Part shown: positions 11,691 through 22,505 of the stretch, piece by piece
Numbering within the stretch: position 1 is the stretch's first letter
How the letters are laid out: each line of letters begins with the position of its first letter
Origin: Bactericera cockerelli
Taxonomy: Eukaryota > Arthropoda > Insecta > Hemiptera > Triozidae
Direction of reading: 5' to 3'
Assembly: GCA_024516035.1 (NCBI GenBank)
Contig: CM044961.1
Span: 742,020 to 806,019 of the forward strand
DNA: 64,000 bases
Made by a program: the position numbers and the translations under genes
Notes under the pieces: generated by a model
What the model was told of the DNA's origin: nothing
The model's input: the letters and a program-made list of their open reading frames with translations, nothing else
The model's database searches: none

Positions 11691-12156
11691 TTAAACAAAA
11701 ATGCATGAAGAAGGGTTTGAAAAATTAAATTAGAGAAAGCTACATTTGAAACAAAAGAGAACTCTTATATTAAATAAGTACCAAACAAAAGTTGAAACCC
11801 TGATAGAAATATGCACAGTAATTATAATTCCGATCCCTAAAATCATGCGCCGCATTTTGAAAATATGTATAGGCGTAAACATAGCAGAATTCAAAGAAAA
11901 ATTTATGCCCATTCAAATGTATTAATACCGTATTATTATCCTCAGTATTATTACTGTCTACATTCCTCCGTATTATTAGCCTGTTTCTGTTGTGTCTTAC
12001 AGTCTACCTGGTACTTTCACATGTTTTGTACTTTTACAAGCAGATAGTAACCATTTAGCATTATGGTTTTATGAAGTAGTTGTTGCAAAATACGTTTATG
12101 TTATTAGTAATTTTTTATTATTACTGCATTGGTATTGTTCTGTACGTCTTCTTTCA

Positions 12157-12397
12157 TCTCTATATATAAATGTCAAAGACACTCACTGACCACTGACCAC
12201 TGACTGATCATCGCTCTACAGCCCAAACCGTAAGTCCTAGGAAGCTGAAATTTGGTAGGTAGCTTTGTCTTATAGTCTAGATGTGCAATAAGACGGGATT
12301 TTTCGAAACTCCCACTACAACACCTGCCATTGACGAAAAAGGATTTTTTGCTTTCACGGCCATGCCTCGGCCCGCAAAGCGGGCGACAGCCCGCTAG
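12157..12397 (+). mobile_element. Short non-autonomous Helitron, complete
   Basis: 241 bp, starts TCTCTATATATAAATG and ends with the hairpin GCGGGC-GACA-GCCCGC followed by CTAG; host A precedes and T follows, the canonical A^T Helitron target. No TIRs or TSD, as expected. No Rep/helicase coding. A near-identical copy lies at 63820-64000 in the other orientation. Confidence 0.93.
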
Positions 12398-12791
12398 TGT
12401 TTAAATAAGTACATACATAGGTAATATACAGAGTATTCATGTGCTTTTTTTATAGAAAATTTCAGAAAATAACCACTTCTACTACACAAAAATACCTTGT
12501 TTGAATCTGAGTACGAAATAGATACTGTGGTAAATTACTAAAGTCCCTAGAATAGTGGCAGATAAATAGTACATAACTTGAAATACATAGAGATGAAGAG
12601 TACATACATAACTTACAAGACATAGCTGAGAGAGGTAACTGAGAGACATCTCAGATAAGTGTTTTTATCTTTGAGAAACCTCTAGGCAAAAAAATCCCAA
12701 ATTGAACAATTGTGTTATGTCGTTTAAATATCGTAGCACTACATGCGAATAAAAAGATTGCACTCGGAAGATTTGTAGTAGAATTTTATCC

Positions 12792-13130
12792 AAGCCAGCC
12801 TCCGCGGCGTAATGGTTGTGACTACTGCCCGTAGTCCAGAGATCCCGAGTTCGATCGCCGGTTGGGGCAGACTTTTTGAAGAAAATTCTGATCCCTCCAA
12901 ACACGTGATGCTAACATTTCCGGCCATACCCAGGCTGGGTGAGGTTAATGTGGGTAGCTAGTACGATTCCCAGCGAATGAAGGGTAAAACCCCCGTCCTG
13001 ACTATCTATCTCAATCAGGACGTTAAAACCAAATCGAATCAACTGGTCACAATAGATCTAATTAGGTCTCAGTGTTAGTTTTTAGGGTTTCACTGAAAAC
13101 CCTGGAACCAGATCAGATAATAATAATAAT
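12792..13130 (+). mobile_element. tRNA-type SINE (family F) sharing its body with the 5S-type SINE
   Basis: Head GCCTCCGCGGCGTAATGGTT and GAGTTCGATCGCCGGTTG; body CAGGCTGGGTGAGGTTAATG, shared with family C; then AGGACGTTAAAACCAAATCG and a distal part CTAATTAGGTCTCAGTG...AACCCTGGAACCAG. Ends in ATAATAATAAT. Confidence 0.87.
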
Positions 13131-13254
13131 TATATAATTTCAGTATTTTGATCAAAAAATTGCTTAACTCGAACTCAGAGGTTCTTGGTTCGATTCCCAA
13201 GGAAAAGTTCTTGTGATATCACATCGTGATTAGCCAGCGTCAATGGCGGGTTGA

Positions 13255-13435
13255 ATGTCACTGGTCACGGCTCACATTAAAGCAGCTACTCATTATTCCT
13301 CACGAGGTATGAGTAGACCCCGAACATCCAAGTACAGAGCATAAAAATTCCTGCCCCGCTGGGGATCGAACCCAGGTCACCATGGTGTCTACTTCAGGGA
13401 TAAGCGTATCGTCTTCTAGTTACAGGAAGGCAAAA
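13255..13435 (-). mobile_element. SINE family E, partial
   Basis: Carries CCTCACGAGGTATGAGTAGA and CTGGGGATCGAACCCAGGTC. It joins at its left a 28-bp piece of the 5S-type SINE head (13233-13262), a chimeric junction. Confidence 0.8.
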
Positions 13436-13599
13436 ACTGTTTTTCCAAATATTTACATAATCCCTTTCTTCATTCTGCTCTCTATAAATATTTGAGCACC
13501 CACCTCTCTTAATCCCTGTCTTCTGTGAGTGTTTCCATTTCTGGTGCCTGTCTTTAGTATTTAGTTTCTCTTGCCTGTGCTCGTATCTTTTACTTTGTC

Positions 13600-14290
13600 T
13601 CTTATGTTTCTTTTAGTCTCTTTTGCACGTACTCCGTTTTCTTATCTTTATTATTTCTTTTAGTCTCTTTTGCCTGTGCTCCGTTTTCGTATCTTTTATT
13701 TTGTCTCTTATGTCTCTTTTAGTCTCTTTTGCCTATGCTTCGTTTTCGTATCTTTTATTTTGTCTCTTATGTTTCTTTTAGTCTCTTTTGCCTGTGCTCC
13801 GTTTTCGTATCTTTTACTTTGTCTTTTATGTTTATTTTAGTCTCTTTTGCATATGCTCCGTTTTCGTATCTTTTACTTTGTCTCTTATGTTTCTTTTAGT
13901 CTCTTTTGCCTGTGCTCCTTTTTGGTATCTTTTATTTTGTCTTTTATATTTTTTTTAGTCTCTTTTGCCTGTGCTCCGTTTTCGTATCTTTTATTTTGTC
14001 TTTTATGTTTTTTTTTGTCTCTTTTGCCTGTGCTCCGTTTTCGTATCTTTTATATTGTCTTTTATGTTTTTTTAGTCTCTTTTGCCTATGCTCCGTTTTC
14101 GTATCTTTTACTTTGTCTCTTATGTTTCTTTTAGTCTCTTTTGCCTGTGCTCCGTTTTCGTATCTTTTACTTTGTCTTTTATGTTTATTTTAGTCTCTTT
14201 TGCATATGCTCCGTTCTCGTATCTTTTACTTTGTCTCTTATGTTTCTTTTAGCCTGTGCTCCGTTATCGTATGTTTTATTTTGTCCGTTT
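13600..14290. repeat. About 60-bp T-rich minisatellite, 11-12 copies
   Basis: Unit TAGTCTCTTTTGCCTGTGCT plus CCGTTTTCGTATCTTTTA.TTTGTCTCTTATGTTTCTTT. Long hydrophobic frames in it exist only because of the repeat. Confidence 0.93.
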
Positions 14291-14317
14291 TTGTATCTTA
14301 ACTTTGTCTACTTTTTT

Positions 14318-14398
14318 GGGTTTAATGTCACTTTCTACATCATGGTCATATCACAACGGGAATTTTACTCTCCATTCACTGGGAACAAACAATAACCT
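14318..14398 (-). mobile_element. 5S-type SINE tail fragment
   Basis: GGGTTTAATGTCACTTTC and ATCACAACGGGAATTTTACTC; directly follows the 60-bp minisatellite. A separate tRNA-like sequence (GGGATTCGAACCCGCAAC) lies at 14460-14530. Confidence 0.6.
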
Positions 14399-14865
14399 AT
14401 ATCTTTACACGATTATTAAAATAAATAATGATACCATCCATGGCATTCCGGAATCGGAAAAACTCGGACATAATTTTCCGCTCCAGCCGGGATTCGAACC
14501 CGCAACATCTGGGTCAGCAACGAATTCTTCTTTAGGGCTCCTTAGACTACTTTCAATTCTTGTGATGTAATTATTTTTTATCCCTATATCTTTTTCCTTG
14601 GTATTTCTTTGATCCCTATTTGAACACAAGTCTCGTCCTGTTCTTTGTAGCTTTCTTTTTAACTTCAGCTATTTTTTCTTTCACATCACTATTTCATTTC
14701 CGCAGGCTCTTTATAAACTTTTCTTCCTCAGTCCTTGACTCGTGCAATATTGTTTCTAGGAATGATAGCTGTTGTGTCTTTGAGCGATGATTTGAAATTT
14801 CTTCAACTTTCTGTACGATTCAAAAATGAAGAAAAGTTTCAATTTTTCAAACTGAGATCTCTACC

Positions 14866-15091
14866 TTTTTTTTTAATTTGGGTTTAACGTCGCTTTCAAC
14901 TGCATGGTCATATTACAACGGGGGTATTGCTCTCCATTTGCAGGAAACTCACAAACCTGCTACCCACAATAACCTCACCCAGCCTGGGTTGGGCTGGAAT
15001 ACCAATCACAAAGTCTTCACATGGCTGGACGTTGCTTAATTTCGGTAATTCTATGAGAACCGGTGCATTCAATGCACCATTGACGCTGGCT
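14866..15091 (-). mobile_element. 5S rRNA-derived SINE
   Basis: Reverse copy from a poly(T)-flanked GGGTTTAACGTCGCTTTCAA tail to GAACCGGTGCATTCAATGCA and GACGCTGGC head. Confidence 0.88.
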
Positions 15092-15224
15092 TATCTACCT
15101 TAAAATTGTTTTCTAACTTCAAAATTATTTTCAACTACAATTAAGATTTAAGTTCTCTCAAATTTCTCTTCATGTTCATTTGTATTATCTTTAATTGTTT
15201 TTCCTCTCTTTCACTCTTTAACTT

Positions 15225-15440
15225 AAAAAAAGATGAGTGTTTCCCAGCCGTTTTTAATTCGTGGCCATGAAACAGTAGCTACTGTAGACGCTTGAGGTCT
15301 GTGTTGTAGCCTGCCCATCCCGTAATATGCCTCCCCTCTGATGGGCGAGAAGTAACACAATACTTCCCATTTAGGTGCTGCGTCAACACGAGCGCACCGG
15401 AAGGTATCCCTTACATACAACTGTATCCAAATTTAAACAC
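15225..15440 (-). mobile_element. SINE family B
   Basis: Reverse copy from AGATGAGTGTTTCCCAGCCG to CACCGGAAGGTATCCCTTAC. Confidence 0.85.
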
Positions 15441-15771
15441 AATTTTCTTGTCAGCTCGTGGGTACGAATCCGGGACTTTCTGCATGACAATCGAATAAGT
15501 CTACCTACTTTCTCTACTTTTCCCTAGATATATTTCCTATTTCCTCTTTTTTTTCATCTCTCACACTCTCTCTCTCTCTCTTTTTTTCTCTAACTCTCCC
15601 TCTTTCCATTTTTTTTGTCTCTATTTTCCTTAGTGTCTGTGTTATATACTCAAATTTTCCTATTTCTCAACATATTCCCTGTTGTACTGTCTTGTACATT
15701 TGTCGTTACTACCACGGTGCCTTAAACATTACAGGCTGCACATGAAGTAGATGGCTTATTTTTTTACACTA

Positions 15772-15935
15772 AGCGCACGGATAGCTCAGTGATTAAGCAC
15801 TTTGAACCCCCGCGCTGACAAAAAAATTGTATTAAAATTTTTGTTACAGTTGTTTGTAAGGGATACCTTCCAGTGCGCTCGTGTCGACCCAGCACCTAAT
15901 TGGGAATTATTGTGTCACTTCTCCCCCATATAGAC
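15772..15935 (+). mobile_element. SINE family B, 5' half
   Basis: Head GCGCACGGATAGCTCAGTGA, then GGATACCTTCCAGTGCGCTC. Confidence 0.82.
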
Positions 15936-16207
15936 TAAAATTCAAAAAAAAATCATAATCTGTTCGAGAGTTATCGTGGAACAGACAGACAGACAAACGA
16001 AAGCCAAATCGTCTAGAATGTCCAGTACCCAAGTTCAAACAGAACCCCTTTGTGTTCGGTTAATAATTTTTTTATAGAATAATAAGAACAAACTTGAACC
16101 ATCGACCCCACCCAGGTTACAGTTTCTCCGCCTTCTTATGCTACTTAGATCGCTTATTTTCTGATCATCTCATAAATTACTCCAAGCCCAAATTTCAGTA
16201 CCAGTAA

Positions 16208-16345
16208 CATGTCCCGGTAGCTCAGTGGTGAAGGCGACTACGTCTTGGGTTTACTGCTGGAATAATGGTACTTAATAGTGTTAATCGGGCAGTATAAATA
16301 AGACGATTTTATTAATATTATCTTCTCGAATGTGTCGTAGTACTT
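16208..16345 (+). mobile_element. SINE family G with internal deletion
   Basis: GTCCCGGTAGCTCAGTGGTG joins directly to GTCTTGGGTTTACTGCTGGA and AATCGGGCAGTATAAATAAG. Confidence 0.8.
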
Positions 16346-16502
16346 ATTGGTCACACTCTAGACAGCTCCCAGCTCCACATTATGTCCTGAGTCTTGACAC
16401 TTTCTTATTGTTTCCAAATCCCTCGTGATGGCGTTTCCTGTTTTTCCGTTCTATTGATTTTCACACGGCATCCTATCTCTAACTTCTGTTCTTCAATCTA
16501 AA

Positions 16503-16793
16503 CATTTTTTTTTTTTTTTTTGGGTTTCACGTCGGTTCCAACTAGCATGGTCATATTACGACGGGGCTGTTACCTTCCATTCACAAGAAACTCACAAACC
16601 GGCTACCCATATTAACCGCGCCCATCGACGGGTGTTGCCTCTATTTCATGAAACTCACAAACTTGATATCTACATAAACCTCAGCCAACCTGAGTTGGGC
16701 CGGAATAAAGTCTCCACTTCGCTCAACGTTGATTCGGTGATCCTACGAGAACCGGTGCATTCAACGAGTCATCGACACTAGCGATCAGACAGA
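16503..16793 (-). mobile_element. 5S rRNA-derived SINE with internal duplication
   Basis: Reverse copy; the ACTCACAAAC..CTACCCATATTAACC segment occurs twice (16575-16620 and 16660-16690). The head includes GAGAACCGGTGCATTCAACG. Confidence 0.82.
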
Positions 16794-17179
16794 TTATCTG
16801 TGCAGTAAAAATGTATTCATGTGAACATTGAACATTCAAGCATCCATATTAATGAACATTAGATTACGCTTAAGTTAGAACTTGTTTTTTTTTTAAAAAA
16901 AAGATGAGTGTTTCACATCTTATTATTAAACGCACCATCGACGCTGGTCCCTCAGCTATTCTCCACGTTTTGTTTTACACTGATCGTAACAATACTTCCG
17001 TTTCCTTACTTACTACTTAACATCTACATACTTTTTCTTTAAAACAGAAATCCGTGCCCAGTCGACGTTTTCTCTCCACCACTGACTAAATGGCTTACGT
17101 TCAGAACTTTCTGGGATACCAATATCATAAATAACTTTAAAACTCGAACATTTTTTCTTCCTTTTTTAAATCTTCTCTT

Positions 17180-17303
17180 CTAGTTTTCTTTCTGCACCTT
17201 CTCTCTCTCTCACTCACTCATTCCCTCTCTCCTCTCTCTCTCTCTTTTCCAAAGTTCTTAACTCTTTTCAACATTTGAGATTTAATCTTTATTTCTCTTT
17301 TCA

Positions 17304-17369
<66 letters not shown>

Positions 17370-17545
17370 TATAAATTTGTCTCTATTTCTTTTCTTCTCT
17401 TTTCTATCTCTCTCACTCAAGTCTCCCTATCCTTTTTCTTTTTCGTTCGCTCTCTCTCTCTTTCTCTCTCTCTCTCTTGATGTGCAAAGTTGATTCTGCT
17501 TTCTCAGATTTATTTTGTTTCATGTTTTTCATCTTGCAACTTTTG

Positions 17546-17605
<60 letters not shown>
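17180..17605. repeat. (CT)n microsatellites
   Basis: Long runs of CTCTCT at 17300-17365 and 17545-17603 with T-rich sequence between. Confidence 0.97.
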
Positions 17606-17606
<1 letters not shown>

Positions 17607-18621
17607 ATCTCGCTCTTTCTTTTTACTTCTAGGTAGTTCTATTTACGTCTCTTCCTCTTTTTTTTTTAGAAATTTTTCTTCCAATATCTTTTTTCATTTT
17701 CTTCATCTTCTCGTTTTCTCATGTCACAATTTTGTAAACAAATTTGCTTCTGTGAATTGAACAACATCTGTGAACGTTCTATTGTACACAAATACGTGAG
17801 AGTACAAAATATGAACATGAATTTAGTAATTTGCTTGCTAAAAAATAATAATAAAGAAGAATTGTAAGAAAATTGTCTGTCACTGTTGTCTGATATAAAT
17901 TAGGTAGTTACAATTTGATGAAAATCCTTGTACCTGCTCTCACTCTTCTACATCTACACTACAATCACTATAAAGAGAGAGAGAGAGAAAAAAAATTGTT
18001 AATGTTAATAATAATTATGTCTACCTTTGGTAGATTGCTAATAATACACAGCTAATCACATCAATCCAAAAGATATTAACTTTCTCAATGTTCGAGGTTT
18101 TTCTATTTCTTTCATTTAATCTTTAATTTCTTCTTTCTAATTTCAGTTTCAATTATACTCCATGTATGTGGTGGTGATGGAGGATATGTATGGAATTTTT
18201 TATTGTGTTTTTACTGAGCACTTGTAAAGTTTTTCGGTTTAGTGACAGGGTGTCGAATGCGCGTCTCTCAGGAATTTCGATATTGTGCCTCTTCTTCCAA
18301 ACCAAAGTCCTAAAACCTCATATTCTTGATTCGGATATATTGCGTGATTTATTTCAATTCAATTCAATTTATTTATTGTGAAAAATGGTTCAATACAATA
18401 AGTATGTGTTTCACATTAAGAGATTATACAAATATAAAAATTATATAAACTAAAAAGAAATTATTAAAAGAAAGAAATACTTAAAAGAAAAACAAAAAAG
18501 TTTAAGCTTAAATTTAAACAAAATAGTTTAAACAAAGAAGCTCTATTTTGTTTCCCGTAGGCCGAGAGAAAGAGGAAGGAACAGAAGGGGGTAGAGGAGG
18601 AAGGATAGAAAACAATGTCCG

Positions 18622-19762
18622 TCATAGTTGGTCGAGAATATCTTGAAAACAATAAGGAACCAAATCAAGGAGATGGCTTTTTACCGCCTCCTTGAACCCA
18701 GATCTAGGTAGGGACTTGTACTCCTCTGATAGCTTGTTGTAGAAGATAACACCTTGTTTGAGAAAAGAACGACCAAACATTTTGTGACTACTGATGACTA
18801 AATTGTTTTTGTTTCTTGTGTTATAATTATGAATATCACAATGTCTGGTCAGCTTATCAGAGTTTTTATGCAAGAGTACACAAGAATCCAAAACAACCTG
18901 AGCATAGAAAGTGAGAATTTTTTCCCTCCGAAAAACAGGTTTACAAGAAACGGTTCTTTTGAGATTGAAGATGGAGCGAACCGCACGTTTCTGAAGAATA
19001 AAGATCTCCTGACAACCAGCAGAAAACCCCCAATAAATACATCCATAGCTCATTACACTATGGAAGTAGCCATGATATGCCAACAGCGCTGCTTTGGATC
19101 CCACGTTCTTATTCACAGATCTAACTGCGAAGGCTGCAGAGGCTAGCTTTTGACAAAGTATAGAGATATGGGAATTCCATCGCAGCCCTGTATCAATTGT
19201 GACACCGAGAAAACGTACCTCCTCACAGGGCGAAATAGATATCGAAGAACCCGAGATTGGGAGGAGTGATGAGATAGAGCGTTGACCAAAGTAAAGATAA
19301 CTAGTTTTCCCCTCATTGAGACACAATTTATTAGCCCTAAACCAAGTTAGCATCTGAGACATTACGTTCCGAACATTGCTCTCAACATCAGCAGAATCTT
19401 TGCCGCCAACTAGAATTGTGGTGTCGTCAGCAAAGATAGTGAACTTTACCAGAGGATCAGGAATAACAATATCATTGATGTAGAGTATAAAAAGCAGTGG
19501 TCCCAGTACACTGCCTTGCGGAACTCCAGCGGTGACAGGTTTCTCTTTTGAGAGAATATTATACTCCACATCAGAGATGTTACTACATGTAACTCTGACC
19601 CTCTGGTTTCTGTTAGAGAGGTAAGATCGGAACCAGTCTCGAGTGAGACCTTCGATGCCAAAATGGTTCAGCTTAGAAATAAGAATTTTGTGGTCAACAC
19701 AGTCGAAGGCTTTAGAAAGGTCGCAAAAGATACCCATGACATGTAAATCTGATGACAACATA
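18622..19762 (-). pseudogene. LINE ORF2, reverse transcriptase palm and C-terminal part
   Basis: 379 codons, 3' part of the CR1-like ORF2. RT motifs in order: FCDLSKAFDCVDH (motif A, catalytic Asp), GVPQGSVLGPLLFILYIND (motif B), TIFADDTTIL (motif C, catalytic FADD), FLGVTID, then a C-terminal region with MSYGCIYWG and RSIFNLKR, ending PYCFQDILDQL. The catalytic residues are all present; it is inactive here because the transposon separates it from its N-terminal half. Confidence 0.93.
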
Positions 19763-22503
19763 TCGCACCCTTAGTATTATATCATGACATGTCAAAAAAA
19801 GTGTTTTTTTGGGAAATGACAAAACAAAGTTTGAATGTTTATAATTTCAGAACGGTTTGCCCAATTTAAATGAAAAGTATCTTGAAGGAAAATATGAAGT
19901 GTTGTTGTTCATTTTTAATGAAATTTCATATTTTTTATTTTTATGTATTATGAAATAATTTAGTTTGAAAATTATTGGTTTTGATATGTCACACTCTATC
20001 GTATTGAATTTTATTATTTTTTGTGAAAAACTGTAACATTTGAATATATCTTTTTTTAACACAAAAACCCAAGAATTATTATGAGATATGTCAAAAATGG
20101 CTCATATTTGTCTCATTTTAGCACAAAATTCAATTTTCATTTTCGTACTTGTAACATTGTAGGTATATTTGTATCACAAAAAGATTGTGATTATAGGGTA
20201 TACACAACCACACTTCTGTCCGTTCCTCTTTTTTTATACCTTGTAGCTATTAATTAAGAACATCCTGGAACAAATAAAAACTAATATTATTAAAAAGAAA
20301 ATCAAATTTGTAACTTTTATTTTTGAAATAACTACAAAATAATAAAGAAATTTCTTACATAAGACACAAAAATTGTAATAAAAAACACCAGTATCAATTC
20401 TTATACCTAGCATGAGTAACAATTCTTATACCTAGCATGAGTATCAATTCTTATACCTACCATGAGTATCACTTCTAGTACCTAGCATGAGTAACAATTC
20501 TTATACCTAGCATGAGTAACAATACTTATACCTAGAATGAGTAACAATTCTTATACCTAGCATGAGTAACAATTCTTATACCTAGCATAAGTATCACTTC
20601 TAGTACCTAGCATGAGTAACAATTCTAGTACCTAGCATGAGTAACAATTCTTATACCTAGCATGAGTAACAATACTTATACCTAGAATGAGTAACAATTC
20701 TTATACCTAGCATGAGTAACAATTCTTATACCTAGCATGAGTATCAATTCTTATACCTAGCATAAGTATCACTTCTAGTACCTAGCATGAGTAACAATTC
20801 TTATACCTAGCATGAGTAACAATACTTATACCTAGAATGAGTAACAATTCTTATACCTAGCATGAGTAACAATTCTTATACCTAGCATGAGTATCAATTC
20901 TTATACCTAGCATAAGTATCACTTCTAGTACCTAGCATGAGTAACAATTCTAGTACCTAGCATGAGTAACAATTCTTATACCTAGCATGAGTAACAATAC
21001 TTATACCTAGAATGAGTAACAATTCTTATACCTAGCATGAGTAACAATTCTTATACCTAGCATGAGTATCAATTCTTATACCTAGCATAAGTATCACTTC
21101 TAGTACCTAGCATGAGTAACAATTCTAGTACCTAGCATGAGTAACAATTCTTATACCTAGCATGAGTAACAATTCTTATACCTAGCATGAGTAACAATTC
21201 TTATACCTAGCATGAGTATCAATTCTAGTACCTAGCATGAGTAACAATTCTTATACCTAGCATGAGTATCAATTCTTATACCTAGCATGAGTATCACTTC
21301 TAGTACCTAGCATGAGTAACAATTATTATACCTAGCATGAGTAACAATACTTATACCTAGCATGAGTAACAATTCTTATACCTAGCATGAGTAACAATTC
21401 TTATACCCAGCATGAGTATCAATTCTTATACCTAGCATGAGTATCACTTCTTATACCTAGCATGAGTATCAATTCTTATACCTAGCATGAGTATCACTTC
21501 TAGTACCTAGCATGAGTAACAATTCTAGTACCTAGCATGAGTAACAATTCTTATACCTAGCATGAGTAACAATTCTAGTAGCTAGCATGAGTAACAATTC
21601 TAGTAGCTAGCATGAGTAACAATTCTAGTACCTAGCATGAGTAACAATTCTAGTACCTAGCATGAGTAACAATTCTAGTACCTAGCATGAGTAACAATTC
21701 TTCTACCTAGCATGAGTAACAATTCTTATACCTAGCATGAGTAACAATTCTTATACCTAGCATGAGTAACAATTCTTATACCTAGCATGAGTATCACTTC
21801 TTATACCTAGCATGAGTAACAATTCTTATACCTAGCATGAGTAACAATTCTTATACCTAGCATGAGTATCACTTCTTATACCTAGCATGACTATCAATTC
21901 TTATACCTAGCATGACTATCAATTCTTATACCTAGCATGAGTAACAATTCTAGTACCTAGCATGAGTAACAATTCTTATCTCGTACCTAGCATCAGTAAC
22001 AATTCTTATACCTAGCATGAGTAACAATTCTTATACCTATCTTGGGTATCACTTCTTATACCTAGCATGAGTAACAATTCTTATACCTAGCATGAGTATA
22101 CGGACAACTAGAAAAATTCATATAATGGGTTTTTGGTAAAAAGAAAGATATCACACTAAAAAAAACTAGTTCTGAAAAGGTTATGTCGAAAAATCAGAAA
22201 TATTTTTTTTGTTTAGAAAGTAACAAATCGAAAATTACGTCTTTGTTATGGTCTTCAACTACAGATCCTCACTCCTTGATAGCTGAGGCACGACTGAAGG
22301 GAGATGTTCTGTTTTTGACCAAACTGATTCTTCAAATATCCCCGAAATCAAAACGATAACTGACGTCATAACTTTTCAAGGGGTGGGGATAGAGATGTTA
22401 TTGTTTTCTTATAAGAAAGAGCGTATTTTTTTACATACCGTATCATCAAAATCTAAAAATCCGATTTTTTTTGAGATGTCATGTTATAATACTAAGGGTG
22501 CGA
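19763..22503. mobile_element. TA-flanked DNA transposon (non-autonomous) carrying a minisatellite
   Basis: 2741 bp with terminal inverted repeats starting TCGCACCCTTAGTATTATA (about 38 nt, two mismatches) and TA on both sides (19761-19762 and 22504-22505). It lies inside the RT frame of the CR1-like LINE. Excision with one TA restores the LINE frame exactly, fixing the boundaries. The TA target suggests the Tc1/mariner (IS630) superfamily. No transposase ORF is present. Of the interior, about 1.7 kb is a 25-bp tandem array; the rest is AT-rich. Confidence 0.93.
20392..22104. repeat. 25-bp minisatellite, about 68 copies, with higher-order structure
   Basis: Unit AATTCTTATACCTAGCAT plus GAGTAAC. 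Variants alternate TTATAC/TAGTAC, GAGTAAC/GAGTATC and AATTC/ACTTC. A rare variant pair (AATACTTATACCTAGAATG) recurs at 20521, 20671, 20821 and 20996, that is every 6-7 units, showing block-wise amplification. It lies wholly within the TA-flanked transposon. Confidence 0.97.
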
Positions 22504-22505
22504 TA

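Noticed and set aside
10543..11706. Several hydrophobic minus-strand frames
   Set aside because: CT-rich complement of GA repeats; no domain, overlapping frames all look alike.
13847..14395. Cys/Phe/Leu-rich frames resembling membrane proteins
   Set aside because: Produced by the 60-bp T-rich minisatellite in all frames.
20392..22104. CRISPR-like regular array
   Set aside because: Repeats are contiguous 25-mers without spacers, in a eukaryotic transposon; it is a minisatellite.
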